From positions 186,001-250,000 of the forward strand of contig CALHGZ010000005.1 in the NCBI GenBank assembly GCA_938031175.1: 64,000 nt of DNA, written 5' to 3'. Origin of the DNA: Candidatus Kapaibacterium sp. GTDB lineage: Bacteria; Bacteroidota; Ignavibacteria; Kapaibacteriales; UBA2268. The first letter of the stretch is position 1. The number at the start of each line of letters is the position of its first letter. Positions 22,501 through 29,282 of the stretch are shown piece by piece. The notes under the pieces were generated by a model that was not told the DNA's origin, did no database searches, and saw only the letters and a list, made by a program, of their open reading frames with translations. Both the position numbers and the translations under genes were made by a program.

Positions 22501-25500
22501 TTTCAACAATACTTCAACTGATTTTGTTATCGGCGAAAGTGCAGCAACTGATTATTATTCATATCAAGATGGTCCTTGGAGTGACCCAATGTCATGGTCA
22601 TTAAGTGGTTATGGAATATTCGACCCACCACCTTCAGCACCAAGTGGGTTGGATGCTCAGGTTCATATTGGTGATGGGAAGCGGATTGTTCTTGATAGAG
22701 TAGATTCCGTTAAAGCCTTAATTGTTGAAGTAGCTGCCGGCGGTCCCGGGCATTTTGATGCAAGTAATAACTTTTTAAAAGGATTATACTTCAATCTTGA
22801 AGATAATACCTATTTGACTACTGCTCACGAATTCGGTATAAGATTAACGCAAAATGCTGGTTCTATCAGAACAGTGCAAAGATACTACGGTGCTTCGCAC
22901 TATACATACAATAGCCAGTTTTTAGCTCAAAGTACAGGCGATGGTTTGCCATCAACAATTGATATTGCTTCTCTGACAATCGATAATTCAGCACCTGATT
23001 CTGCTTCGAGCATTGTATTTTTGACAAATAATGTCTCAATTGCCGGAAATTTATACCTTAAAGATGGGAATTTATTCGCAGGGAATAAAAATATACAGCT
23101 TAAAGGGAATTTAATAAATGATAATGGGGCGCAATTCATTCCTGCTTCAAGTATTTTTGAATTTAATGGCAATCATGGCGATCAATATATAACATTAAAT
23201 AATCCTGATGGTATAAGATTTAATATTTTAAGCATTAATAAAAATAATAATTCAGTCATAATTGATGGTTCAGAACCCTCTGCTAACATTACAATTAGTA
23301 ATCGTTTAAGATTTTCTTCTTCTAATAATGCAAGGATCAACAGTAGAGCGAATAATCGCAAAGTAATTATAAGTCCGGGTGCTTACGTTGAGAGATTGGG
23401 TAATGGACACGTAGATGGAATCTTGCAAAAACCGATAGGAACAGATACCCAGCCCTATTTATTTGAAATAGGTGATGGAGCTATATACACTCCGGCAACG
23501 ATTACATTTAATTCAAACGGGGGTACCGCTGGACCTGTAGATGCTATTGCTATTAGTCCCGTGCCTTTATCTCCATTCTTTGGAAACAGAATGGATCCAA
23601 TTAGAAAAGTTGATAGATACTGGAGATTAGTACCTCAGGGATCGTTTGATTTAGGGAATAGAACAATAAATGTCAAATTACAAACACCATCATCAGATCT
23701 CGCTAATCTTACTCTTTCCAATACGGTCATAAGAAGGCTAAGTATTCCTTCAGCAAGCTTGCTCTGGACTGAAAGAAGGTATGAACAGCCAATTGGAGAT
23801 TTGCAATGGAACACAGCTATTGCTACGGTTGAACTCAAACCAACAGCTAATTTCTGGGAAGGTCTTGGAGAATTTTATATTGGTGAAAAGGCTAAAAGAA
23901 TTTTCTATAGTTATAATGGTGGTGGTAACTGGGATGATTATACATCATGGGCTTTTGATGCTGCAGGGACGATCCCTGCACCACCCGGAGAATTTCCAAA
24001 TTCGGATTGGAATGCACCACATGGATATGAATATGAAACAAGGGATAGCGTCATAATACAAAATAGTGATATTATTAATTTAAATACATTGCCAGAATTA
24101 GCCAATTTAGAATTAAAAGATAATGCAACTTTATATATACCCGATGGATTTTATGTTGAGCAGAGCCATAGTGGTTTAGCTAATTTTGAAATGAGGGACA
24201 ACTCTTGGCTCAATATTGCTTCAGCACTCGGTATTCAAAGTGATACGAGTATCAGCATAATTAGGTTTGATTCAAGAATTTTTGAACCAACAACGAATTT
24301 CCAATTTTCAGGAAATATGCAACAGACCTTTGGCGATGCATTCCCTGAAATTGTCAATAATGTCGTGATTTCAAATACAGGTTCAGGAAATAATTCTATT
24401 GTAGCGTTAAAGCCAAACAACTTGCGAATCAATGGAAACTTAAATATTATATCAGGAATCCTTAGACCAATAAATTCAACAACAGAGGTAGAACTTGCTG
24501 GTAATCTAAATGTAGATGGTACATTAGACGCAACAATTGATCCATTATCATTACCCGCACAAACAGAATTTTCATTCGTTGGTAATAACGGTAATCAAAA
24601 TATTAGTGGATCAGGCAGCATTAAATTTTACAATTTAAATATGGATTTAGGTGCATCGGCAGGAGTAGTAAATGTCGCAAATACAATTACTATAAGTAAT
24701 GTTTTGGATTTACAACGTGGGGCGAATGCTAACAATCAAATAATTCAACTTGGTAACGATATAAATTTAATAATCGAAAACACATCAACTGATGCAATAA
24801 GAGATGCATCTGGTGGCCCAGTTTACAGATATATCAGAACAGGTACAAATAGCGGTTCCTTATTACGCAATATTGCTACGAGCGGAACATATTTATATCC
24901 CATTGGCTCCTATGACGAAGGACAGAATCGTTATACACCAGCAGAGTTTTACGCTGGAAATTCAGGTTTAACAGGTTCAATAGGGGTAAGAGTGTCGAGA
25001 GGAACAAATCCCGGACCACAAACTGATGGACACTTATGGCTTAATCCAGTACGCACAACTGATTATATCAGACGATATTGGGCAATAGACAATGTAACGA
25101 CAACTATTGCAGGTCAATGGAGGTTTTATTATTTAGATCCATCTGATATAAGTGGTAATGAGTCAAACATAGTCTCAGTCGGAAGATGGCGACCTGTTAA
25201 AGAAGGTGCTGGTGGAAATTGGATAACTGCTCCGGGCATTGTTGTTCCAGTCTCTAATTATTTCGAAACAATGCCAAATTATTCCGCTGATAACTTCGAA
25301 GGAGATTGGACAATAGCCAACGCTGAAGCTTTCCGCAGAATATTTTACAGCCGCCAATCCGGTTTATGGAATAGTGACCAAACATGGACTTATTCATTCA
25401 CTCATTCTGGTCCTATATTTGGACCTGGAGTTTGGCCTAATGATCCACTTGATTCAGTTGTTATTGGTGGTGGCAATTTAGGGATTGGCAATCATATAGT

Positions 25501-26329
25501 TACCTTAAATGTGGATACTCCAAATGGACCGGGATTTGGTATAGCTGTTGGTACTTCACCACATAATACAGGTACCCTCGACTGTGGAACAAACATTGTC
25601 TATGGTGGTATTTTTACTATAGGAGACCATTCTACACTCAGGATCGGTTCACCAGATGGAATTACTTTACTTGGCAATCCAAATGGAAATGTACAAACCA
25701 CACTTATAAGACAATTTTCTGGTCCTGGAATAAACGCAATTTTTGAATATACTGGTACACAAAATCAGGTTATAGGGAATGGTTTGCCAAATAGTGTTAG
25801 AAGCTTGGGGATTATTAATACTGGTTTATCCGGTAATAATATTGTTAGTTTCGATAGAAATATAGATATTCAAGAGAATTTATATATAAATAGTGGATAC
25901 TTGGATTTAAGTGAATATACAGCAAATACGAATGGTTCTGGAACATTTACTTTATCGGCTGGTGCAGGTTTAATGATTGGTGGTAATAAAAATTTAAGTA
26001 CTTCAATTAATGGTTACAGTTTTTATGATATCAATCCGATAAGTATAATAGAATTTTATGGGATACAACCAAATAACCAGGTGATAAGTTTATTACCAGC
26101 GAATTTGAATCAAGACTTCCTTCTGAATCAAGGGGGATTAGGGCATGTGATTTTAAGAAATTCTGGCACTAAAATTGTCGATTCACCTTTGCTAATCCGG
26201 GGAGATCTGACAATAATTAATGGTGCAACGCTACAAAATAATCTGGGGGTCGATGCATTGTCTGTACGTGGGAATATAGTCAATAGTGCAACTATTAATA
26301 ATGAGGGGGTAATTGAAATAGGAAATTGA
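13586..26329 (+). CDS. Giant modular beta-solenoid surface protein (~4,250 aa)
   Basis: One uninterrupted frame of ~12.7 kb. A signal peptide follows a short basic region (GFYIFLCIFSLLSYSGFSQG). The rest is built from repeating units: (a) a G8-like unit of the form GNWNDPNTW...P...YIGDGKTVTL, seen seven times; (b) many beta-solenoid strands of the type GNW.N.G.FNPG.GTVTF.G, ending in TFYNLTINK; (c) units such as GHVDG.L...F.IG...YTPA.L.I.GTGGTAG and ERYWR...; (d) closing units DGDWTAGE. It lacks a recognisable T9SS domain and ends in EGVIEIGN. ATG 13586 is chosen since its 8-base overlap (ATGAATAA) with the upstream stop implies coupling; 13601 is the alternative. A role as a long surface filament or layer protein is an inference. 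Confidence 0.8.
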   Translation: MNKNLMIYIKIKLIHLFKILSKYKLGFYIFLCIFSLLSYSGFSQGLINIQENAEIRINQDATIRINGSIRIANGAQITQNQYGLIEITGNWQNNGGLFNPGVGTVTFIGTTSSNIFGSGSTRFYDLIINKTAGSPNNQVIQTQNLTIDNDLIVTAGQYITGTGTFDLTINGDIENNGTVNLNNNPNYVNVTFVGDANSNITGTGTTTNFNEITVNKSAKDLEVVINSSAFTAASGFLTLIRGTFHIAGNVSYPANTVFKSSAGNYNIPSESAFWLDNPNFTVSGQNATANLSGRLRISSGTFNVGTGTNQNHLLYSSGSEFILENGTVNINTRFSRGASDIATIDYQQSGGQMNIGVGASSNANNRGMFDIGASSSTFNWTGGVIEMRRNSQNTDANGGDFFIAASNGNVNNGTLLRYSQSGTSQVHRINTIQPIGELFINGTNNPIVQLLNNDLTVLGDITINGSVPGRLVAGGFNINIGGNWIHNGANLFSAGTGRVIFDGNTDQSIGGSNSTTFNNISINKSGGKVNLNIATTINGDIRLISSTAKIDIGPYNLTLGTNNIIYSDDGVNSVINPGLGFSEDKCILYSAMDETGGSIIRNVASGTISSSTIFNFPLGTKDPTGTFDVYTPARIVINEATVGANASLTVKPVPQEHPNVKTNNMSLTKYWKIQKNNITLGTNRADLRFWYVEEEVNGTEGNYRVLRYNTPNWLIDPGLSALVSFNTNEIICERPADNQFDGDWTAGEEQAARAKYYSIANGNYNDPNTWSKISFGGPPSNTAPNDPSDNIYIGDGKTVTVTSNPTAANLIEVKSDGALIMNNYVFIGDTLRVLGGGRLSIGHASGLVLAPTNQGNVQTTVRQFDTTAIYIYNGTVNQVTGNALPHRVQSLICNKPPNTTLTITNNLIIGDSLVIVNGIVDDNGRFLDGETSGRTFIMFGGEIILRKNFPKNYDPPTFNAGRVNFTGTTSIRIPSSGSTPGVLQYNDLNIGGNRAYGDIIFEPDGEIRIQGNFTINALDFTVFNIGNSRLRTDGSTIVFNGSGNQNIPRNTLRSGSGDDYTLYYHNLVISGGGVKSLIDGNHRIYNELRLESATLNSNTSDIELRGNWINTGGNFNPGTRTVTFNITTAATTKYVKARNVPFYNLSITGLGTLKHQDDPGDELIVNGNWTNTATFDPNGSKVRFSGTALQIITNTNSENFYDLVVNNPANIRLAANTNITVQNELTFESGILDARTNNRVVAVNGSVIRTGIGHVDGNLRINIPSGSTNEIVFHLGRGANYRPARLTFDGTGGNPGYLNIIDNARTVNLTGSQLNTAQNVEEQWEITIPSGSNFTLGNRRFNLILQFLNPEDIRGGANPNNFVTRVWNGTSWSTTTTGNRTSNTTQSLSNTVFGFYVIGPPSMPTYYSISNGNWNDPNTWSTAGYGGAPATSAPSTNSYVYIGDGKTVTLNIANYITAVGDSIIVETAGPSGQPGHLILPPNNIISGNGSFALRNGGVLSIGSPNGITTTGATGNIRTANRNYNENNHNNGNFIYNGTANQNTGDGLPSVVATLTINNSGNTVTLSSGSGITITDSLNIIAGTFDVSTANRSIELRGNWRNSGTFNPRNGTVTINGNGLQLITNSTNETFYNLTINKSSNYVKLEPSTNVTITNTLNLQSGIIDGRSNSVALIIPSGATLNRTSGHINGELQRYIPINSSNTVFHIGTESDYTPATLSITGTGGTAGLVSMITYAEDHPQIVTSGLDLTKNVQRYWSLFLPTGSSFNLDNPSRTYNITVQFLNPDDIRGGANTSNFVIRRYDGNWQATTAGTRTATTTEATNIAVLGDDFVVGELGASRVFYTRADGNWNNNTVWSEIAYGGPPSANWPDDPADVVFIGNGNTITLAGNRTVASVTVEDVNGMGTLNLGNYILSGNQFILKSGGKLIIGSADGITASGPSGNIQTNIRNYNHNSHNNGHFEYVGDAQNTGTGLPTNIASLTVNTNGDINLTNSVNITQNIVIESGNLIAGLNTIGIEGNWVNNSSFSAGNGTVEFKGTNNQNIQGSSNTTFNNFTINKQANDIYLQINTRISGQLNFATDGKIILNNNDLIFEENATISGTTNQNRMIVSDGSANSGNIIKYYNPGVNVSRNFKIPIGVGNVFNEAELNLFGIFNLGSFLRLKLRAEQHPNRLNNNVLSKYWRIETSGIALQINLLTNFSFRYQMSDVNGNQSLYIPARFTAGQWEVNLGNSRSASSSPITVEGETVLDGDWTAGEPAAFFAGRVFYSRQTNVNWNVNTSWSNISHIGAVSAYYPGEVFPFDTVIIANNHQINYNVTNISIGRIRVGDPSGLTGNLRFVTGTNKTLYVSGDFEVATNGVISEIGPISDRRDTLYIGGNLINNNNTTPNAVDFRQSGTRYVLVVFNGDGSDTVRGEGNWRLSGIRINKPNGLQDTLVNRSITFSNAVSTAVNQAGSIQAPERFLIQSGIYCHDVNNPNIMELDRDGTADGAVYQLGTNSGLNLIQGDIRFNDDFLTNTNTSIFIQGGIMRVGRGNNEDFKYHSGTTFTMTGGEVIIQASFSRQEPTSTINYNQSGGILRVVIARNADGIGFGIDHSSSTFTQSGGTIVITDISYPGDYSVNANTVNVTGGTLQIGELNDPFFSTSGDIAVGNLRPTIWNLRVLYTRTATNLRALICISNPLYVKNDVIIEPDGCLDLNSFSMNIGGDFINRGVFDTDGQGWDTGGLKLVRLTGDPSQGYGKTDQLIRIENPIVPAQDNAGGYRNEAFFDLIIDKPNGGRIILDNTPNSNLHVRNLLQFALGNTAIIDARTNDRYVYANAELANDQGRIERITEGHVDGKLRRNVGTGNQNITFFIGTDFDYTPANLVISGTGGTAGVVEMIAFAGEHPQLSTNTLIDDTRDIERYWRMSRPTGSFALGARSYNMTLTFLPSDVPPLANWSLFEQYIYPSGGPWNGTAVGLRTQTTTESINNTIFNNTSTDFVIGESAATDYYSYQDGPWSDPMSWSLSGYGIFDPPPSAPSGLDAQVHIGDGKRIVLDRVDSVKALIVEVAAGGPGHFDASNNFLKGLYFNLEDNTYLTTAHEFGIRLTQNAGSIRTVQRYYGASHYTYNSQFLAQSTGDGLPSTIDIASLTIDNSAPDSASSIVFLTNNVSIAGNLYLKDGNLFAGNKNIQLKGNLINDNGAQFIPASSIFEFNGNHGDQYITLNNPDGIRFNILSINKNNNSVIIDGSEPSANITISNRLRFSSSNNARINSRANNRKVIISPGAYVERLGNGHVDGILQKPIGTDTQPYLFEIGDGAIYTPATITFNSNGGTAGPVDAIAISPVPLSPFFGNRMDPIRKVDRYWRLVPQGSFDLGNRTINVKLQTPSSDLANLTLSNTVIRRLSIPSASLLWTERRYEQPIGDLQWNTAIATVELKPTANFWEGLGEFYIGEKAKRIFYSYNGGGNWDDYTSWAFDAAGTIPAPPGEFPNSDWNAPHGYEYETRDSVIIQNSDIINLNTLPELANLELKDNATLYIPDGFYVEQSHSGLANFEMRDNSWLNIASALGIQSDTSISIIRFDSRIFEPTTNFQFSGNMQQTFGDAFPEIVNNVVISNTGSGNNSIVALKPNNLRINGNLNIISGILRPINSTTEVELAGNLNVDGTLDATIDPLSLPAQTEFSFVGNNGNQNISGSGSIKFYNLNMDLGASAGVVNVANTITISNVLDLQRGANANNQIIQLGNDINLIIENTSTDAIRDASGGPVYRYIRTGTNSGSLLRNIATSGTYLYPIGSYDEGQNRYTPAEFYAGNSGLTGSIGVRVSRGTNPGPQTDGHLWLNPVRTTDYIRRYWAIDNVTTTIAGQWRFYYLDPSDISGNESNIVSVGRWRPVKEGAGGNWITAPGIVVPVSNYFETMPNYSADNFEGDWTIANAEAFRRIFYSRQSGLWNSDQTWTYSFTHSGPIFGPGVWPNDPLDSVVIGGGNLGIGNHIVTLNVDTPNGPGFGIAVGTSPHNTGTLDCGTNIVYGGIFTIGDHSTLRIGSPDGITLLGNPNGNVQTTLIRQFSGPGINAIFEYTGTQNQVIGNGLPNSVRSLGIINTGLSGNNIVSFDRNIDIQENLYINSGYLDLSEYTANTNGSGTFTLSAGAGLMIGGNKNLSTSINGYSFYDINPISIIEFYGIQPNNQVISLLPANLNQDFLLNQGGLGHVILRNSGTKIVDSPLLIRGDLTIINGATLQNNLGVDALSVRGNIVNSATINNEGVIEIGN
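15850..25460 (+). repeat. Seven diverged G8-like modules inside the giant gene
   Basis: Copies of a ~45-residue unit start near 15850, 17800, 19102, 20375, 22548, 23898 and 25338. Examples are YYSIANGNYNDPNTWSKIS, YYSISNGNWNDPNTWSTAG, VFYTRADGNWNNNTVWSE and YYSYQDGPWSDPMSWSLSG. Each is followed by Pro-rich residues and an IGDGKTVTL-like strand. Spacing is about 420-730 residues. DNA identity between copies is low, so the units are ancient protein repeats rather than recent duplications. Confidence 0.75.
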
Positions 26330-26365
26330 AAAATGAAAAATAATTTAAATATGAAAAAAAATCCA

Positions 26366-26395
26366 TTGATTTTTTATAAAAAATTTTTATATTTG
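26366..26395 (+). promoter_or_regulatory. Possible Bacteroidota-type promoter
   Basis: TTG (26366-26368), 19 bases, then TATATTTG (26388-26395) match the -33/-7 pattern of Bacteroidota well. It lies in the 200-base gap after the giant gene and would give the 837-residue gene its own transcript with a leader of about 130 bases. Confidence 0.42.
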
Positions 26396-26532
26396 TTATA
26401 ATTGGGTAGTTATACTTATTTCATATAATGAAGTTGGTGATTATTTTAGACAAACTTTAGAAAATGTATGAAAATAAACAAATTAATCAATATTAAATTA
26501 CTATTGTCCAAATAACCTTGAGGAGGTATTTT

Positions 26533-29046
26533 GTGAAAACTGAACGTTTTACAACCGCATTACTTGTTTCAGCAATATTAGCCTTAATATTGCTTGGGAC
26601 AGAGCTTTTTGCTCAAAATTTGACGAATGAAACCTCTGGCAATATTAATAATGCCGGAACAATCCGATTTCGTCAAGATAACGCACAATTTATCAATAAT
26701 CGCCCTAATCCTGTGAGTGGGGGATTTATTGTGAACACAGGCACAATTGAATTTCGTGGATTGGTTGCGAATCCCGTTTTTGTTGGGAGCAATCCAGTTG
26801 GTGTATCAGGGCAGAGGATCGGTGGAACAGTTGAATACAGTGCAGCTGCTGGTAACATTACAGTTACTGGTACAGGAGCCGCAACTTATTATACTAATCT
26901 CGTCCTTTCTGGAGGCTCTTTGAAATCTGTTCCAGATGCTGTTTATGTTTATGGAAATTATAATCCATCTACGTCTGGTAATAGAACTTATGCTGGAACA
27001 TTTTACTATGACAGAGCAGAAAATGACGACCAGCTTATATATCCCGAAAATGGTGCAACGGCTGGGACAAATGCATACAACAATCTAACATTTCTGGGTA
27101 ATGGAACCAAGACAATTGCTTATGTTGCAGGTCCCGGAGGTGAAGTATATGTAGATAATGATTTCACTGTCTCAGATGCTGCAGTCCAAACCCGGGTTTA
27201 TGATGATATGGTTGTAGGTCGAAGTGGTGGTAGCGGTTCAACTGTAGCAGGTCCTATGATTGTTGGCGATGGAACTAATAATGGTAGCTTTAGCATGAGA
27301 AATGCAAATATTACCTATTCTTCCACAGTTGATGTTGCAACAGGTGTATTTAATATAGAAGGAACTGGTAATGGTGTATTTAATGGCGTTGTTACTATCA
27401 ATACAGGTAGTATGAACTTGACTTCTACAGTTGCTAATACAGGAAATGCAACTTATAATGCTAATGTAAACATTAATAACAATGGTACTTTATTAGTAGC
27501 AGGAGAGGGAGATGCTACATTTGAGCAAACTGTAGCAGTTGCTGCTGGTGGTACACTTCAAAGCAATAATAATGTTGCCGGTATCATTGATGTTAATGGT
27601 ACCTTAACACTTGCCAATGCAGCAAATGCCACTTTATCGCTCGGAAACAATACATATATGTATATCTCTGGTGTATTTAATAATAATTTTGATGCCCGTA
27701 CAAATATGACATTTGGAAATGGTTCACTTGTAACATACGATGGCCAGAACAATCAGCAAATTATGACAACTGTTGCTGGTAATAATAATGATTATGCCGG
27801 TCTAGTCATTCGTGGTGCCGCAGGTACAAGAACACCAGTAAATAATGCTACTTCACCAAATATAAACATACGAGAATCATTTGAGCTTGGTACTGATGGA
27901 GATATCAGGCTTGATTTGTATGCATCAAACCCGAATGCTTATGTAAACATAACAGGTAATGGTCCTGCTACGTATTTAGGTTTATCAGAAGTTTATGGTA
28001 AATTTAGAAGAACATCCTTTACAGCAGCAAATGGCTTGGTATTTAATAATGCTGAAACAGTCCTTGATTTTGCAACGGCGCCTGCCAGCTTCTTCCAGTT
28101 GGATATACGTGGCGGTTTAGTACCTGATTATACAAAGATTGCAACTCCAAACGCTGTAACTACTGATGTTCAACGAAGAATTACTGTTGAAACAAATGCA
28201 GCTCCTAACCAGGGTACAGTTTCGAGAATGCGCATTGCATATTTGCCAAACGAATACAATCCAAGTGGTCCTGATCGCGAAGATCGTCTCAGGTTATTAG
28301 AAGCTTATGGTAATGCAAGTGTTCGTGGTGATAAGATCACAACCGGTGTACCAATCACAGTACGTAATTATGACAATACAGGTTGGGAATATCTCGAAAT
28401 TTCCGGTGTCAACAATCCACCATCACAGCATTTGATAGTTATGACTGATAATTACGGAACCCCCGGACAAATCTGGGAAGTCTCTCGTCAATCTGACATT
28501 GTACTTACTGATGAAGTTGGCTTGATGATCTCAATTCGTCACGGTCGTTGGTCAGATCCCGAGACATGGGATGAAGGAAGAAAGCCTATATCTGAAGACA
28601 ACTGTATAATAAGACACGTTGTTTATACAGGTTATGATGGTGGTGCATCTCAAGTATTCGGAGCACGTCCTTGGCCAGACAATGAAGAAGCTACACCTGG
28701 TTTAATTCAAAGCAATGGTGGATATGTTTTGGCTAATAGTGTCTTAATTGAACCAGAAAATATGCCAATTACAGCCGATGACAGAGCATTACTCATAGGT
28801 AATCAAGATAATGCTCCTGGTGTAGTGCTTGTCATTGGTACACAATCTGGATTGGGCAATGGTATAAGAAATGATAATACTGAAGCTCTTAGTGGATGGA
28901 CTCCAAACTGGACAAATACCACAGGATTACAAGGTATCTATGTATTACCACCAAATACATATACACCAGTTATTAGATTTTCACAGATTACGAACTCCGG
29001 TTCAATAACTAACAGTACCGGAAGTACAATTGAAATCGGTGATTAA
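26533..29046 (+). CDS. Secreted beta-solenoid protein, relative of the giant protein
   Basis: The protein has 837 residues. The GTG at 26533 is the start because GAGGAGGT (26520-26527) sits 5 bases before it; an upstream in-frame TTG at 26518 precedes that Shine-Dalgarno sequence. A signal peptide (MKTERFTTALLVSAILALIL...LFAQ) is followed by NLTNETSGNINNAGTIRF and a solenoid of Asn/Gly/Thr-rich strands (about 40-400). A more globular part follows, with a G8-like unit around residue 670 (HGRWSDPETWDEGRKP), and the C-terminus is NSTGSTIEIGD. The end resembles that of the giant protein (NNEGVIEIGN). No T9SS tail is visible. It is likely surface exposed and structural (inference). Confidence 0.78.
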   Translation: MKTERFTTALLVSAILALILLGTELFAQNLTNETSGNINNAGTIRFRQDNAQFINNRPNPVSGGFIVNTGTIEFRGLVANPVFVGSNPVGVSGQRIGGTVEYSAAAGNITVTGTGAATYYTNLVLSGGSLKSVPDAVYVYGNYNPSTSGNRTYAGTFYYDRAENDDQLIYPENGATAGTNAYNNLTFLGNGTKTIAYVAGPGGEVYVDNDFTVSDAAVQTRVYDDMVVGRSGGSGSTVAGPMIVGDGTNNGSFSMRNANITYSSTVDVATGVFNIEGTGNGVFNGVVTINTGSMNLTSTVANTGNATYNANVNINNNGTLLVAGEGDATFEQTVAVAAGGTLQSNNNVAGIIDVNGTLTLANAANATLSLGNNTYMYISGVFNNNFDARTNMTFGNGSLVTYDGQNNQQIMTTVAGNNNDYAGLVIRGAAGTRTPVNNATSPNINIRESFELGTDGDIRLDLYASNPNAYVNITGNGPATYLGLSEVYGKFRRTSFTAANGLVFNNAETVLDFATAPASFFQLDIRGGLVPDYTKIATPNAVTTDVQRRITVETNAAPNQGTVSRMRIAYLPNEYNPSGPDREDRLRLLEAYGNASVRGDKITTGVPITVRNYDNTGWEYLEISGVNNPPSQHLIVMTDNYGTPGQIWEVSRQSDIVLTDEVGLMISIRHGRWSDPETWDEGRKPISEDNCIIRHVVYTGYDGGASQVFGARPWPDNEEATPGLIQSNGGYVLANSVLIEPENMPITADDRALLIGNQDNAPGVVLVIGTQSGLGNGIRNDNTEALSGWTPNWTNTTGLQGIYVLPPNTYTPVIRFSQITNSGSITNSTGSTIEIGD

Positions 29047-29070
29047 TCAAATATTGCCAAATTTTTACCT

Positions 29071-29110
29071 CCAAAAGGCGGAGATTATTCCGCCTTTTGG
29101 TAGTTTTGAT
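29071..29110 (+). terminator. Rho-independent terminator
   Basis: A perfect 12-bp stem CCAAAAGGCGGA (29071-29082) / TCCGCCTTTTGG (29089-29100) with a 6-base loop. The tail TAGTTTTG is only moderately T-rich. Confidence 0.8.
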
Positions 29111-29252
29111 AAAATTAATTGATATTATGAGATTATAATAATTTATTAAAATATTGATAATTTAGATTTATTAAGCTATATTGTTGCATTACACGTCTTT
29201 TCTTTGCAATAGTATAGCTACCATAAAATAAAAATGCATGAAAATAAAACGA

Positions 29253-29260
29253 TAAGTTTG
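29253..29260 (+). promoter_or_regulatory. Possible -7 element
   Basis: TAAGTTTG matches TAnnTTTG and lies 22 bases before the TTG start of the dockerin-like gene. No convincing -33 partner is seen. Confidence 0.28.
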
Positions 29261-29282
29261 AGAATATAAGCTAAGAAATAAT

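Noticed and set aside
14663-25357. Many minus-strand open frames of 60-170 codons opposite the giant gene
   Set aside because: They lie antisense to one long coding frame and have repetitive, low-complexity translations and no ribosome sites.
26376-26390. ATAAAAAATTTTTAT hairpin as a terminator of the giant gene
   Set aside because: It is purely AT and too weak to distinguish from background composition.
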